The notes beneath the pieces are model-generated. The model had not been told where the DNA came from, ran no database searches, and saw only the letters and a program-made list of their open reading frames with translations. From NCBI RefSeq assembly GCF_029277305.1, contig NZ_CP119526.1: DNA of 64,000 bases, one strand, 5' to 3'. The position numbers and the translations under genes were made by a program. Every line of letters begins with the position of its first letter. Position 1 is the stretch's first letter. Positions 44,170 to 52,713 of the stretch are shown in pieces. This stretch comes from Guptibacillus hwajinpoensis. Lineage in GTDB: Bacteria; Bacillota; Bacilli; Bacillales; Guptibacillaceae.

Positions 44170-44223
44170 GGTGAACCCCACCTCAACGTATTGGTTATAC
44201 GCTTTAAGATGGGGGACTTCACC
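44170..44223 (-). repeat. Long hairpin between secA and prfB, IS605-end-like
   Basis: GGTGAA/TTCACC, CCCC/GGGG, ACCT/AGAT-like and CGTAT/ATACG pair around a TGGTT loop. The order TTCACC outside a GGTGGGG..CCCCC stem resembles the right-end hairpin of IS200/IS605 elements. No transposase or tnpB is present, and there is no T run as in a terminator. Confidence 0.4.
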
Positions 44224-44262
44224 AGATAGGCGAGACAGGAAAGTGCTCAGTTGAACACGATA

Positions 44263-46776
44263 TTATTCTGCTTTGCCGTGACAATTCTTATATTTCTTAC
44301 CGCTTCCGCACGGACAAGGGTCGTTACGACCAATATCCTGCTTCTTCTTAACAGGCTTTGCTTTAGTGCTTCCTTCTTCTTTTGGATTAACAGCTTTTCC
44401 TTCAGCTACTTTTTCGCGCTTCAGATTACTTTCAACCTGTGCTTTCATAATATAAGTAGCCACTTCTTCTTCTATTTCTGCAACCATATCTTCAAACATC
44501 TCATAACCTTCGAATTGATATTCACGAAGAGGATCGTTTTGACCATATGCTCTTAAATGAATTCCCTGTCGTAGCTGATCCATAGCATCAATGTGATCCA
44601 TCCATTTACGATCAACACTGCGAAGAAGAATAACTTTCTCAAACTCACGCATGCGCTCTGGCTCAAACGACTCTTCTTTCTCATCGTAATTAACCTTCAT
44701 TTTCTCTACAAGTAGTTCAACGATTTCCTCTTTATCAAGACCTTTAATGTCTTTTACAGTAACCTGGCCTTCTTGAAGGAAAATTCCTTTAGCATGGTCG
44801 ATGATCGCTTGGTGATCCCATTCTTCCTGAATATCTTCATCACCTGTATGTGCATCAACCACGCGATTAATAACAGAAGTTAACATCGTTTCAACAATTT
44901 CACGTAGATTATCAGATTCAAGCACTTCTGCGCGCTGCGCATATATGATTTCACGCTGTTGTCTCATAACATCATCATACTGAAGAAGCTGCTTACGAGC
45001 ATCATAGTTGTTACCCTCTACTCGTTTTTGTGCTGATTCAACTGCTCTTGAAACAAGTTTTGATTCAATCGGTTGATCTTCTTCCATACCTAGGCGATTC
45101 ATCATATTCATCATGTTATCTGAACCAAATCGACGCATCAGTTCATCTTCCATTGAAATATAGAATCTTGATTCACCTGGATCACCTTGACGACCCGAAC
45201 GTCCTCGGAGCTGATTATCTATACGTCTACTTTCATGACGCTCCGTTCCAAGAATAAACAGTCCACCAAGATCAAGTACACCCGTTCCTAGTTTAATATC
45301 TGTACCACGACCAGCCATGTTCGTCGCAATTGTAACAGCACCTTTTTGGCCGGCTGATTCAATGATTTCCGCTTCGCGAGCATGGTTTTTCGCATTCAAT
45401 ATATTATGTGGAACACCCTGTTTTTTTAGGAATTGCGAAATCAATTCTGACGTTTCTACAGCAACTGTACCAACTAGAATTGGCTGTCCTTTACGATGAC
45501 GTTCTTCGATTTCTCTTGAAAGAGCCTGAAACTTTCCTTTTGTTGATTTATAAACAAGATCAGGATAGTCCATACGAGCAATCGGTTTATTCGTAGGAAT
45601 CGCAATAACGTTCATATTATAGATGTTACGGAATTCTTCCTCTTCCGTTTTAGCAGTACCTGTCATGCCAGAAAGCTTGTCATACATTCTAAAGTAGTTC
45701 TGGAACGTAATCGTAGCAAGCGTCATACTCTCTCTTTGGATGACAAGACCTTCTTTTGCTTCAATAGCCTGGTGTAGTCCATCACTGTAACGGCGGCCAG
45801 CCATTAAACGACCTGTGAAGGAGTCAACGATTACAACTTCTTCTTCTTGTACAACGTAGTCCATATCCAGTTGCATAATGAAATTCGCTTTCATCGCCTG
45901 GTTAATATGATGATTTAACTGCACATTTTTGTAATCGTATAAGTTCTCGATCGCGAAGAATTTCTCAGCTTTCGTAATTCCATCTTCCGTTAGCTGAACG
46001 TTCTTTGTTTTGATATCGACATTGTAGTCGTCTTCTTCTTTTAGTGTCCTAACAAATTGATTCGCTTGAATGTAAAGCGTCGTTGATTTTTCAGCACTTC
46101 CAGAAATAATGAGCGGCGTTCTCGCTTCATCAATTAAAACCGAATCCACCTCATCAATGATGGAATAGTGAAGCGGGCGTTGCACCATTTCTTCTTTATA
46201 GAGAACCATGTTGTCACGCAGATAGTCGAAACCAAACTCGTTGTTTGTTCCGTAAGTGATGTCAGCAGCGTATGCTTCAGCTTTTTCTTCTTTTGAAAGA
46301 CCACTAACATTTAAACCAACCGTTAAGCCAAGGAAGTTGTAAAGCTCACCCATTTCTTCTGCGTCACGCTTCGCAAGGTATTCGTTAACTGTGATGACGT
46401 GTACGCCTTTACCAGTTAACGCATTAAGATAGACGGGCATTGTGGCACTTAGCGTTTTACCTTCACCCGTTTTCATCTCAGCTATGTTTCCTTCATGTAG
46501 CGCTGCCGCTCCCATAATTTGAACAGGAAATGGACGCATGCCTAGAACACGTTCAGATGCTTCGCGAACGGTTGCATACACTTCTGGTAACATTTTATCT
46601 AGCTTTTCACCTTTTTGAATTCGCTCTTTGTACTCTTCCGTTTTGTTACGAAGTTGATCATCTGATAACTTTTTCATTGCATCTGAAAAAGTTTCCACTT
46701 GATCAGCAATCTTTTGCAAGCGGCTTATCTGACGCTCATTGCCATTCGGTATAATCTTACGTAATAAACCCTTCAT
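44263..46776 (-). CDS. secA: Preprotein translocase ATPase SecA
   Basis: Motor that pushes unfolded preproteins through SecYEG. Walker A is MKTGEGKTL (about residue 100), the DEAD-type box is IIDEVDSVLIDEARTPL, motif VI QLRGRSGRQGD is present, and the C-terminal zinc/SecB-type tail CPCGSGKKYKNC is intact. It has 837 residues (841 in B. subtilis). AGAGGAG precedes ATG 46776. Confidence 0.98.
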   Translation of the reverse strand: MKGLLRKIIPNGNERQISRLQKIADQVETFSDAMKKLSDDQLRNKTEEYKERIQKGEKLDKMLPEVYATVREASERVLGMRPFPVQIMGAAALHEGNIAEMKTGEGKTLSATMPVYLNALTGKGVHVITVNEYLAKRDAEEMGELYNFLGLTVGLNVSGLSKEEKAEAYAADITYGTNNEFGFDYLRDNMVLYKEEMVQRPLHYSIIDEVDSVLIDEARTPLIISGSAEKSTTLYIQANQFVRTLKEEDDYNVDIKTKNVQLTEDGITKAEKFFAIENLYDYKNVQLNHHINQAMKANFIMQLDMDYVVQEEEVVIVDSFTGRLMAGRRYSDGLHQAIEAKEGLVIQRESMTLATITFQNYFRMYDKLSGMTGTAKTEEEEFRNIYNMNVIAIPTNKPIARMDYPDLVYKSTKGKFQALSREIEERHRKGQPILVGTVAVETSELISQFLKKQGVPHNILNAKNHAREAEIIESAGQKGAVTIATNMAGRGTDIKLGTGVLDLGGLFILGTERHESRRIDNQLRGRSGRQGDPGESRFYISMEDELMRRFGSDNMMNMMNRLGMEEDQPIESKLVSRAVESAQKRVEGNNYDARKQLLQYDDVMRQQREIIYAQRAEVLESDNLREIVETMLTSVINRVVDAHTGDEDIQEEWDHQAIIDHAKGIFLQEGQVTVKDIKGLDKEEIVELLVEKMKVNYDEKEESFEPERMREFEKVILLRSVDRKWMDHIDAMDQLRQGIHLRAYGQNDPLREYQFEGYEMFEDMVAEIEEEVATYIMKAQVESNLKREKVAEGKAVNPKEEGSTKAKPVKKKQDIGRNDPCPCGSGKKYKNCHGKAE

Positions 46777-46949
46777 AGAAACGCTCCTCTTTTGTTGTCA
46801 GTAGAGTGCTATCATGTATCTAACTAAACTTTGAATTTTTTATACTATGTAGTTATTTTAACAATTAGTTGCTAGAGGTACAAGAAAGTTAAAAAACCGT
46901 ACCTTCATATTCGTATCATGATGAGCAATAGAACGAAAGCTACTTGCAT

Positions 46950-46982
46950 ATTTAAAGGGCAGGGGGAAAAATCCCCTGCCCT
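46950..46982 (-). terminator. hpf terminator
   Basis: GGGCAGGGG (46957-46965) pairs with CCCCTGCCC (46973-46981). The stem is very GC-rich; the T stretch on the minus strand is short. Confidence 0.7.
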
Positions 46983-46996
46983 AGTTCATTTATTCT

Positions 46997-47560
46997 TTAG
47001 TCCTGCTCAATTAATCCGTATTTTCCATCTTTACGGCGGTAGACAACACCTGTGCTACCAGATACGGCATTAGAGAAAACGAAAAAGCTATGACCAAGCA
47101 TGTCCATTTGTAGAATTGCTTCCTCTACGTCCATTGGCTTGAATGTAAAGCGCTTTGTTTTCACAACCTGTAGTTCGTCTTCATCTACCTCAGCTTCAGC
47201 AACGCTTGTTGTTGTAGGATTAAGTTCATCGCGGAACATATATTTAACGCTACCTTCCTGACGGAATTTGCGGTTTACTTTTGTTTTATGCTTGCGAATT
47301 TGACGCTCTAGCTTCTCTACAACTAAATCAATTGCTGCATACATATCTTGATGCTCTTCTTCAGCTCGAAGTAGAAGGTTAGGCATTGGAATTGTTACTT
47401 CGATCATTTGCTGATCGTTGTAAACCTTCATATTTACATGAACATCAGAATTAGGTGGAGTATCGAAATACCTTTCAAGTTTACTTACCTTCTTCTCAGT
47501 ATATTCTCTCATTGCAGGTGTAACCTTAATGTTTTCACCACGGATGTTAAAATTCATCAT
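46997..47560 (-). CDS. hpf: Long-form hibernation promoting factor (YvyD)
   Basis: Binds the 30S decoding site and pairs ribosomes into inactive 100S dimers in stress and stationary phase. The N-terminal domain is the HPF/RaiA fold (MNFNIRGENIKVTPAMREY); the C-terminal domain (KRFTFKPMDVEEAILQMDML) is the dimerising part found only in the long form. It has 187 residues (189 in B. subtilis). AAGGAGGAG precedes the ATG. A sigma-B type promoter lies about 40 bases upstream. Confidence 0.96.
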   Translation of the reverse strand: MMNFNIRGENIKVTPAMREYTEKKVSKLERYFDTPPNSDVHVNMKVYNDQQMIEVTIPMPNLLLRAEEEHQDMYAAIDLVVEKLERQIRKHKTKVNRKFRQEGSVKYMFRDELNPTTTSVAEAEVDEDELQVVKTKRFTFKPMDVEEAILQMDMLGHSFFVFSNAVSGSTGVVYRRKDGKYGLIEQD

Positions 47561-47599
47561 GTGGCACTCCTCCTTCCATGCTATAACTATATATTCGTT

Positions 47600-47626
47600 A
47601 TACCCTTCTGATTACCCTCTATAAAC
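47600..47626 (-). promoter_or_regulatory. Sigma-B type promoter of hpf
   Basis: GTTTAT (47621-47626), 15-base spacer, GGGTAT (47600-47605) on the minus strand, close to the general-stress consensus GTTTAA-N12-15-GGGTAT. B. subtilis yvyD is sigma-B controlled. Confidence 0.6.
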
Positions 47627-47723
47627 TTAAAAAAAATCCAATTATTTTTACGTTTTTTTCACAAAACACCCTATTATCCGACAAAAATTTACACAATTAC
47701 TTTTTATTACCTTTTTTGGGCAT

Positions 47724-47757
47724 ATAAAAAGCTTCTATCGATGATGATAGAAGCTTC
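47724..47757 (-). terminator. csp terminator
   Basis: AAGCTTCTATC (47729-47739) pairs with GATAGAAGCTT (47747-47757), A run on the plus strand giving Ts on the transcript. Confidence 0.87.
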
Positions 47758-47774
47758 ATGATTGGATTTTTTAT

Positions 47775-47975
47775 TTAAGATACTTTTTCTACGTTAGCAG
47801 CCTGTGGACCGCGATCGCCTTCAATGATTTCGAATTCAACAGTTTGACCTTCTTCTAATGATTTGAATCCTTCGCCACTGATCGCAGAAAAGTGAACAAA
47901 TACATCGTCACCGTCTTCTCTCTCAATAAATCCGAAACCTTTTTCATTGTTAAACCATTTTACTTTTCCCTGCAT
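47775..47975 (-). CDS. cspD: Cold-shock protein (CspD-like)
   Basis: Small RNA- and ssDNA-binding OB-fold chaperone. RNP1 is KGFGFIE and RNP2 is VFVHF; the sequence begins MQGKVKWFNNEKGFGF. From ATG 47975 the product is 66 residues, the size of B. subtilis CspD. The ribosome site AAGGG lies 13 bases upstream, a little far; a TTG three codons earlier is possible. A strong promoter lies 50 bases upstream. The leader holds the small hairpin ATGGCA-TGCCAT. Confidence 0.93.
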   Translation of the reverse strand: MQGKVKWFNNEKGFGFIEREDGDDVFVHFSAISGEGFKSLEEGQTVEFEIIEGDRGPQAANVEKVS

Positions 47976-48023
47976 CTTGTTCAACATTCCCTTCAGAAAT
48001 CTTCATGGCATTGCCATATATCA

Positions 48024-48052
48024 ACTATACGCCCAGCTTAAAGTACTGTCAA
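48024..48052 (-). promoter_or_regulatory. csp sigma-A promoter
   Basis: Consensus TTGACA (48047-48052), 17-base spacer, TATAGT (48024-48029) on the minus strand. Confidence 0.75.
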
Positions 48053-48115
48053 AGGGGTGTTTTTGTTGATTTAGCTCGAATGAAGGCGTTTTCTTAATAA
48101 AGTTTCGACAAAGGG

Positions 48116-48838
48116 TTAGCCACGGCATAATGTTAACGAACATACGTGCGATGCGCCAGCATGTTTAAGGGTTTTTGCAGCATAATGAAGCGTCGTTCCA
48201 GTCGTATATAAATCATCAATCAGTAAACATGCTTTGCCTGTCATGGTCACATTAGGAAGCAACTGAAACATGTCTTCTTTCCGATTCATTCGCTTTGCTC
48301 TTGATTTCTTACTTTGCTTTTCTTCATGGTTAACTCGGCACAAAATAGGCTTCTCATGAAACTCAGTTCCTTCAATCCATACCTCGCATTGATTAAACCC
48401 TCTTTCATATAGCCTTTCTAAACTAGAGGGAATTGGAATGACGTAATCAACATAGGCATAAGACTTCTTGATTTCATCCTGAAAAATAGCAGAAAATACT
48501 CTTCCCGCTTCAACATCACCTCGGAATTTATAAAGAGCAAGAATGTCTTTCATAAAATCGTTGTATTCATAGAAGGATCGATTGAACTTTAGTACATCGC
48601 CAAATTCACTAGTACGCCACTTCATGCAATCTGAGCAATCGTGATCGTAGATGTATTCAGGTTTAAGTTTCGAAAGTGGACGACCGCACGTTAAACAAAG
48701 TTCACCTGTAATCGGAACAAGCTCCGCCTGACAGGTGTCACAAATAACGCGTTGTGCTGCTAATCCCAATAGGATGCGCCACGATACCTTTCTGTCCAAA
48801 TCTTCTCCACACCAGACACATCTCACTATTTGAGCCAC
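48116..48838 (-). CDS. comFC: Competence protein ComFC (phosphoribosyltransferase-like)
   Basis: Needed for DNA uptake in transformation. The N-terminus has two zinc-finger-like CxxC pairs (CVWCG/CDTC and CLTCG/CSDC), and the C-terminus has the PRPP-binding loop LLIDDLYTTGTTL of type I phosphoribosyltransferases; YKFRGD is also a family mark. It has 240 residues. The start overlaps the end of comFA by 13 bases. In B. subtilis comFB lies between the two; it is absent here. Confidence 0.93.
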   Translation of the reverse strand: MAQIVRCVWCGEDLDRKVSWRILLGLAAQRVICDTCQAELVPITGELCLTCGRPLSKLKPEYIYDHDCSDCMKWRTSEFGDVLKFNRSFYEYNDFMKDILALYKFRGDVEAGRVFSAIFQDEIKKSYAYVDYVIPIPSSLERLYERGFNQCEVWIEGTEFHEKPILCRVNHEEKQSKKSRAKRMNRKEDMFQLLPNVTMTGKACLLIDDLYTTGTTLHYAAKTLKHAGASHVCSLTLCRG

Positions 48839-50310
48839 CCTCTTTCATCCGCTTCTCGATTCATATCGTTAATATGGCAAATAGCTGCTATCATATCATT
48901 TGTCTTTCCATAATGAAAGAATCTTACAGAGCCATCAGGATAATCCTTGCTTCTTCCCGCTCTTCCAGCAATCTGAACTAATGCACTTTCAGTAAATACG
49001 TCATCCTCAGCACCAATTACAGCAACCGAGACATTTGGAATAGTAATGCCCCGTTCGAGTATGGTTGAGGACAGAAGCACTGGTAGCTCATTGTTTCGAA
49101 ACTTCATCACTTTATTTACACGATCTTTATCTTCAGAATGTACACCTTCGCACTGAATGTATTCGTTTAAGAGAGGTGTTATTTTATCAATTAACTTAAT
49201 AGAAGGAAGAAAAAGCAATACCGGTTTTCGGTCATCAATTTGTTGTTGGATCCATTCGATTAAAATAGAGGGTAACTTCTCTTTCTCTATTTTCTTCCTC
49301 CAATTTCCTATCCATGTTAAAGATGGAATTGGAAGTGAGAAGCCGTGAAACCTTGCTGGAATACGAACGATATTCTGCCGATTCCGAATCATGGATTTAG
49401 GTGGAGTAGCCGTTAAATAAATGAGGGAACTAGTCTTTTTTCGGGATTTTTCAACCGCATACTGGAGAGAAGAATCAGCGTTGTAGGGGAATGCATCTAC
49501 TTCATCGATAATCATGACATCAAAAAATTCCTTATACCTGATCAATTGATGTGTAGTTGAAATGACAAATCGGGAAGAGTCTTTAGAACTTCCACCGTAA
49601 AGAGCCGATAGATCAATAGAAGGAAATACTTTTTTAAAGCGTGGAAACAACTCGAGAACAACGTCTGTTCTTGGCGTTGCAATACATATCGTTTTGTTTT
49701 GAGAAAGAGCTTCTTCTAAACCTCGGAATAACACTTCCGTTTTTCCACTGCCACATACCGCCCAAACAAGTAGATCTTCATTTCGTTTGATTGCACGAGT
49801 TACAGCTTGAGAAGCTTCTCGTTGGCCACTTGATAATGTCCCCGTCCATTCAAGTGAGATTGAAGATTCCTTTGGTTGGAAAGAAGCAGAAGCAGAATAA
49901 AGCGGTGAACAAGAACTAACTTTTCCCATCACGATACAATTTCTACAATAACGGCAGTCTTTCGTTTTACATCGTGCACAAGAAAAGGAGGAGAATGACC
50001 GCTTGCTTCCACATCTTATACACGTAAGCTCGCCTTCTTTAAACTGAAGACCAGCTTCTATATGGATAAATCCGTTCAAATAATGAGCATGTAAATCCAA
50101 GAGAGGAAAAGGGATTTCATCTATTAAAAGATGTTTCCCTTGTAGAACCTGGAGAAGTTGAAAATTTGGCTTGAAGGACTTGCCTATTGGTTGAAGAGGA
50201 AACGACTTATAGTAACTAATGGGATGAAGTAAGGATGAATCTTGTGTCGGGGAGAGTTGCTCAGGGATGAGGACAGTTGAATTGTTAAGTTGAAGGGAAG
50301 CAAACCTCAT
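48826..50310 (-). CDS. comFA: Competence DNA helicase ComFA
   Basis: Membrane-associated superfamily 2 helicase/translocase that pulls single-stranded DNA into competent cells. The zinc-binding cluster has CIRCG, CARC, CRYC and NC; then Walker A AVCGSGKTE, DEVDAFP box, LTATPP motif III and QIAGRAGR motif VI. ATG at 50310 follows GGGGAG by seven bases and gives 494 residues, longer than B. subtilis (463) because of the N-terminus. It starts 28 bases after degV, so probably the same transcript. Confidence 0.94.
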   Translation of the reverse strand: MRFASLQLNNSTVLIPEQLSPTQDSSLLHPISYYKSFPLQPIGKSFKPNFQLLQVLQGKHLLIDEIPFPLLDLHAHYLNGFIHIEAGLQFKEGELTCIRCGSKRSFSSFSCARCKTKDCRYCRNCIVMGKVSSCSPLYSASASFQPKESSISLEWTGTLSSGQREASQAVTRAIKRNEDLLVWAVCGSGKTEVLFRGLEEALSQNKTICIATPRTDVVLELFPRFKKVFPSIDLSALYGGSSKDSSRFVISTTHQLIRYKEFFDVMIIDEVDAFPYNADSSLQYAVEKSRKKTSSLIYLTATPPKSMIRNRQNIVRIPARFHGFSLPIPSLTWIGNWRKKIEKEKLPSILIEWIQQQIDDRKPVLLFLPSIKLIDKITPLLNEYIQCEGVHSEDKDRVNKVMKFRNNELPVLLSSTILERGITIPNVSVAVIGAEDDVFTESALVQIAGRAGRSKDYPDGSVRFFHYGKTNDMIAAICHINDMNREADERGWLK

Positions 50311-50338
50311 TAGCCTGCTCCCCTTCCTAAAAGGGTAA

Positions 50339-51187
50339 TCATGTCCGGTACCAGCCAAGGCCAAGCGAACCTTCGCCAAGGTGGGTTGCAATAACTGGCC
50401 CGAAGTAGCTTAGAATAATTTCTACGTTCGAATACTTCTCTTCTAATTCAGACTTCAGTTTGAGTGCTTCCTCTTTATTATTTGCATATATGACAGTCGC
50501 TTTTATAGGTGCGCCATCCTTTGCTGATTCATCAAACAACGAAAGAATTTTGTTTAACGCCTTCTTTCTCGTTCTGATTTTTTCATAAGGGACTATTTGT
50601 TTATCTACGAATGTCAGAACAGGTTTAATTTGTAGGAGATTCCCAACAACTAGCTGTGCCGCATTTAATCTGCCTCCTCTATGGAGGTTACTTAAATCGT
50701 TTACGAGAAAATAAGCATGCATTCCTTCGCTCTTCATTTCATTAAGTCGTTCTAATATACGATCACTTGAATAACCTTCCTGCGCCATTCGAGCCGCTTC
50801 AAGTACATAAAACCCTTGGACCATACAACTAATCTCAGAATCAAACACATGAACATCAGCACCTTCAACCATTCCACCTGCCGAATAAGCAGACTGGAAT
50901 GTTCCACTTATTCCACTCGAAAGAGTAATGGTTATAATTTCCTCATGTGTTTTCGATAATCTCTCATATGTTTCTATGAAACTTCCTATAGACGGCTGGG
51001 ATGTTTTAGGGAATTCATTTTCACTCCTGAGTTTTTCGAAGAAGTCGTCTACACCGATCTCCTTCTCTTCTAAAAACGATTCATTTCCAAAAACAACATT
51101 AAGCGGGATCATGCTAATGTCATATTCAGAAAGCATTTCGTTAGGTAAATATGCGGTACTGTCCGTAACGATTGCTACTGTTTTCAT
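50339..51187 (-). CDS. degV: DegV family fatty-acid-binding protein
   Basis: DegV/FakB proteins bind a fatty acid and, with a FakA kinase, present it for phosphorylation. The N-terminal IVTDSTAYLP motif, the TSQPS fatty-acid contact segment and the SSGISGTFQSA segment are present, and LSNLHRGGRLNAAQ is typical. ATG at 51187 has AGAGG seven bases upstream and gives 282 residues. It is upstream of comFA as in B. subtilis, but a plus-strand endopeptidase gene now separates it from degU. Confidence 0.93.
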   Translation of the reverse strand: MKTVAIVTDSTAYLPNEMLSEYDISMIPLNVVFGNESFLEEKEIGVDDFFEKLRSENEFPKTSQPSIGSFIETYERLSKTHEEIITITLSSGISGTFQSAYSAGGMVEGADVHVFDSEISCMVQGFYVLEAARMAQEGYSSDRILERLNEMKSEGMHAYFLVNDLSNLHRGGRLNAAQLVVGNLLQIKPVLTFVDKQIVPYEKIRTRKKALNKILSLFDESAKDGAPIKATVIYANNKEEALKLKSELEEKYSNVEIILSYFGPVIATHLGEGSLGLGWYRT

Positions 51188-51379
51188 AAAAACGCCTCTC
51201 TTCAATCTATTAAGTGCTTACTTTCATTCTAAACTCAGTCAAGTTAATGATAGAGTATTTTTGTAAATGTGCCAACAGGAGCTTATAATATTTTTGATAA
51301 TATTTGTCAACCATTATACCCCACATTTTTTAATGTAAATGTCGTAAAATGATGCAATTAGTAAATTAGGCAGTTATTT

Positions 51380-51396
51380 TGTTACCTGATTGTAAT
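51380..51396 (+). promoter_or_regulatory. WalR box upstream of the NlpC/P60 gene
   Basis: TGTTAC-CTGAT-TGTAAT is a full match to the WalR (YycF) consensus TGTWAH-N5-TGTWAH. It lies about 97 bases before the gene. The rest of 51188-51492 is AT-rich; I see no gene or known riboswitch in it. Confidence 0.6.
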
Positions 51397-51492
51397 GTTA
51401 TATTCATCGTTCTGTTATCTCAATCATGTAGACTAGCATTTGTGATAGAGAAAATTTAATGTTTAAACTTATAAATCAGGGGGAATTACATA

Positions 51493-52422
51493 ATGTTTAA
51501 GAAAGTCGTGATCACTACTACACTCGCAGGTACTCTTTTGTTTGCACCATCCGTAAGTGAAGCAGCTTTAGGCGACCGTACCCTATACAATGGCATGAGC
51601 AACTCTGACGTAACTGAACTTCAAAACGTATTAGACGATAAAGGATATTTTGACTACCATAGAGCAACAGGATATTTCGGAACGGTAACTGAAGACGGTG
51701 TACGTGATTTCCAACGTAGCGCAGGAATCAGTGTTGATGGTGTTGTTGGTCCACAAACAGTAAGCGCGCTTACTGGATCTAAATCATCTTCCTCTAAATC
51801 TAGCAGCTATTCTTCAAACAGCGGAACAGTTCGCTACGGTGACCGCGGTCAAACTGTTAAAAATCTTCAAAGCCAACTTAAATCAAAAGGTTATTACAGC
51901 TATTCAGTAGATGGTGTTTTCGGCTCCATTACTAAACAGGCTGTTCGTAACTTCCAAAGTGCAAATGGTTTAAGCGTTGACGGTGTTGCTGGACCAAACA
52001 CATTTGGAGCACTTTCTGGTGCTGCATCTGCTAGCAAATCATCTTCTTCAGTGAAGAGTGCATCAACTTCTAACTCTTCTCTTGTATCCATTGCAAAGCA
52101 ATACATCGGCGTACCTTATGTATGGGCAGGGACTACACCATCAGGATTTGACTGCAGCGGTTTCCTACAATACGTATACAACAAAGCTGGGGAGTCAATC
52201 CCGCGTACTGTAGCAAGCATCTGGAATGCAACAGATAGCGTTTCTTCACCATCTGTTGGCGATCTTGTATTCTTTGAAACTTACAAAGCTGGACCATCTC
52301 ACGCTGGAATCTATATCGGTAACGGTCAGTTCATCCACTCTTCTTCTTCTTACGGAGTAACAATTAGTGATATGGACAACTCTTACTGGGCTCCACGTTA
52401 CCTTGGTGCTAAGCGCGTATAA
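51493..52422 (+). CDS. Secreted NlpC/P60 endopeptidase with two peptidoglycan-binding domains
   Basis: Cell-wall D,L-endopeptidase. The order is: signal peptide (cleavage about SEA-A, residue 24), first PG-binding-1 domain (about 30-93, VTELQNVLDDKGYFDYHRATG), Ser-rich linker, second PG-binding-1 domain (about 112-175), Ser-rich linker, NlpC/P60 domain (about 195-309). The catalytic Cys is in FDCSGF, His in SHAGIYIG, and a third polar His is in FIHSSSSYG. The ribosome site AGGGGGA is good. It may play the growth role that CwlO/LytE have in B. subtilis. A WalR box upstream supports this; its exact wall bond is inferred. Confidence 0.93.
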   Translation: MFKKVVITTTLAGTLLFAPSVSEAALGDRTLYNGMSNSDVTELQNVLDDKGYFDYHRATGYFGTVTEDGVRDFQRSAGISVDGVVGPQTVSALTGSKSSSSKSSSYSSNSGTVRYGDRGQTVKNLQSQLKSKGYYSYSVDGVFGSITKQAVRNFQSANGLSVDGVAGPNTFGALSGAASASKSSSSVKSASTSNSSLVSIAKQYIGVPYVWAGTTPSGFDCSGFLQYVYNKAGESIPRTVASIWNATDSVSSPSVGDLVFFETYKAGPSHAGIYIGNGQFIHSSSSYGVTISDMDNSYWAPRYLGAKRV

Positions 52423-52434
52423 TAAAATAAGAGA

Positions 52435-52468
52435 AAGAACCTTCGAATCGGAGGTTCTTTTTTTTATG
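52435..52468 (+). terminator. Terminator of the NlpC/P60 gene
   Basis: AGAACCT / AGGTTCT stem with a 9-base loop and eight Ts, 13 bases after the stop. Confidence 0.87.
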
Positions 52469-52490
52469 TTCAAATAATTAGCTGTGTGCG

Positions 52491-52713
52491 ACAGCATTGT
52501 TACTTTTGCTATAAGGGAAAAGTAACTTTGTATGAAAACCACACTTCGCTAATTGAAGCGGAAGAATGATCGACTCCTGCAGGACGAGCGGGACAGGTGT
52601 GACCCCGCAGGAGCGTTAGCGACGAGGAGGCTCAAGTGTCCCGCCCCGCGGAAAGCGAGCATCCTGCAGCGGAAATTACACCACTCTTACAGCAATAGTC
52701 TTTAAGAAAGGCT
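52491..52713 (+). repeat. MITE-like repeat, copy 10 (TGTCCC subfamily)
   Basis: Left arm GCATTGTTACTTTTGC, core 52551-52675, right arm AGCAATAGTCTTTAAGAAAGGCT. The core carries the variant GGACAGGTGTGACC with CTCAAGTGTCCCGCCCC. The right end touches the four-way-junction element at 52708. Confidence 0.82.

Noticed and set aside
44029..44229. 66-codon plus-strand frame between prfB and secA
   Set aside because: It overlaps the true start of prfB and the hairpin on the other strand; no ribosome site.
51206..51492. c-di-AMP (ydaO) riboswitch before the wall hydrolase
   Set aside because: Such riboswitches often precede wall hydrolases, but the gap is AT-rich and I cannot place the conserved ydaO core.
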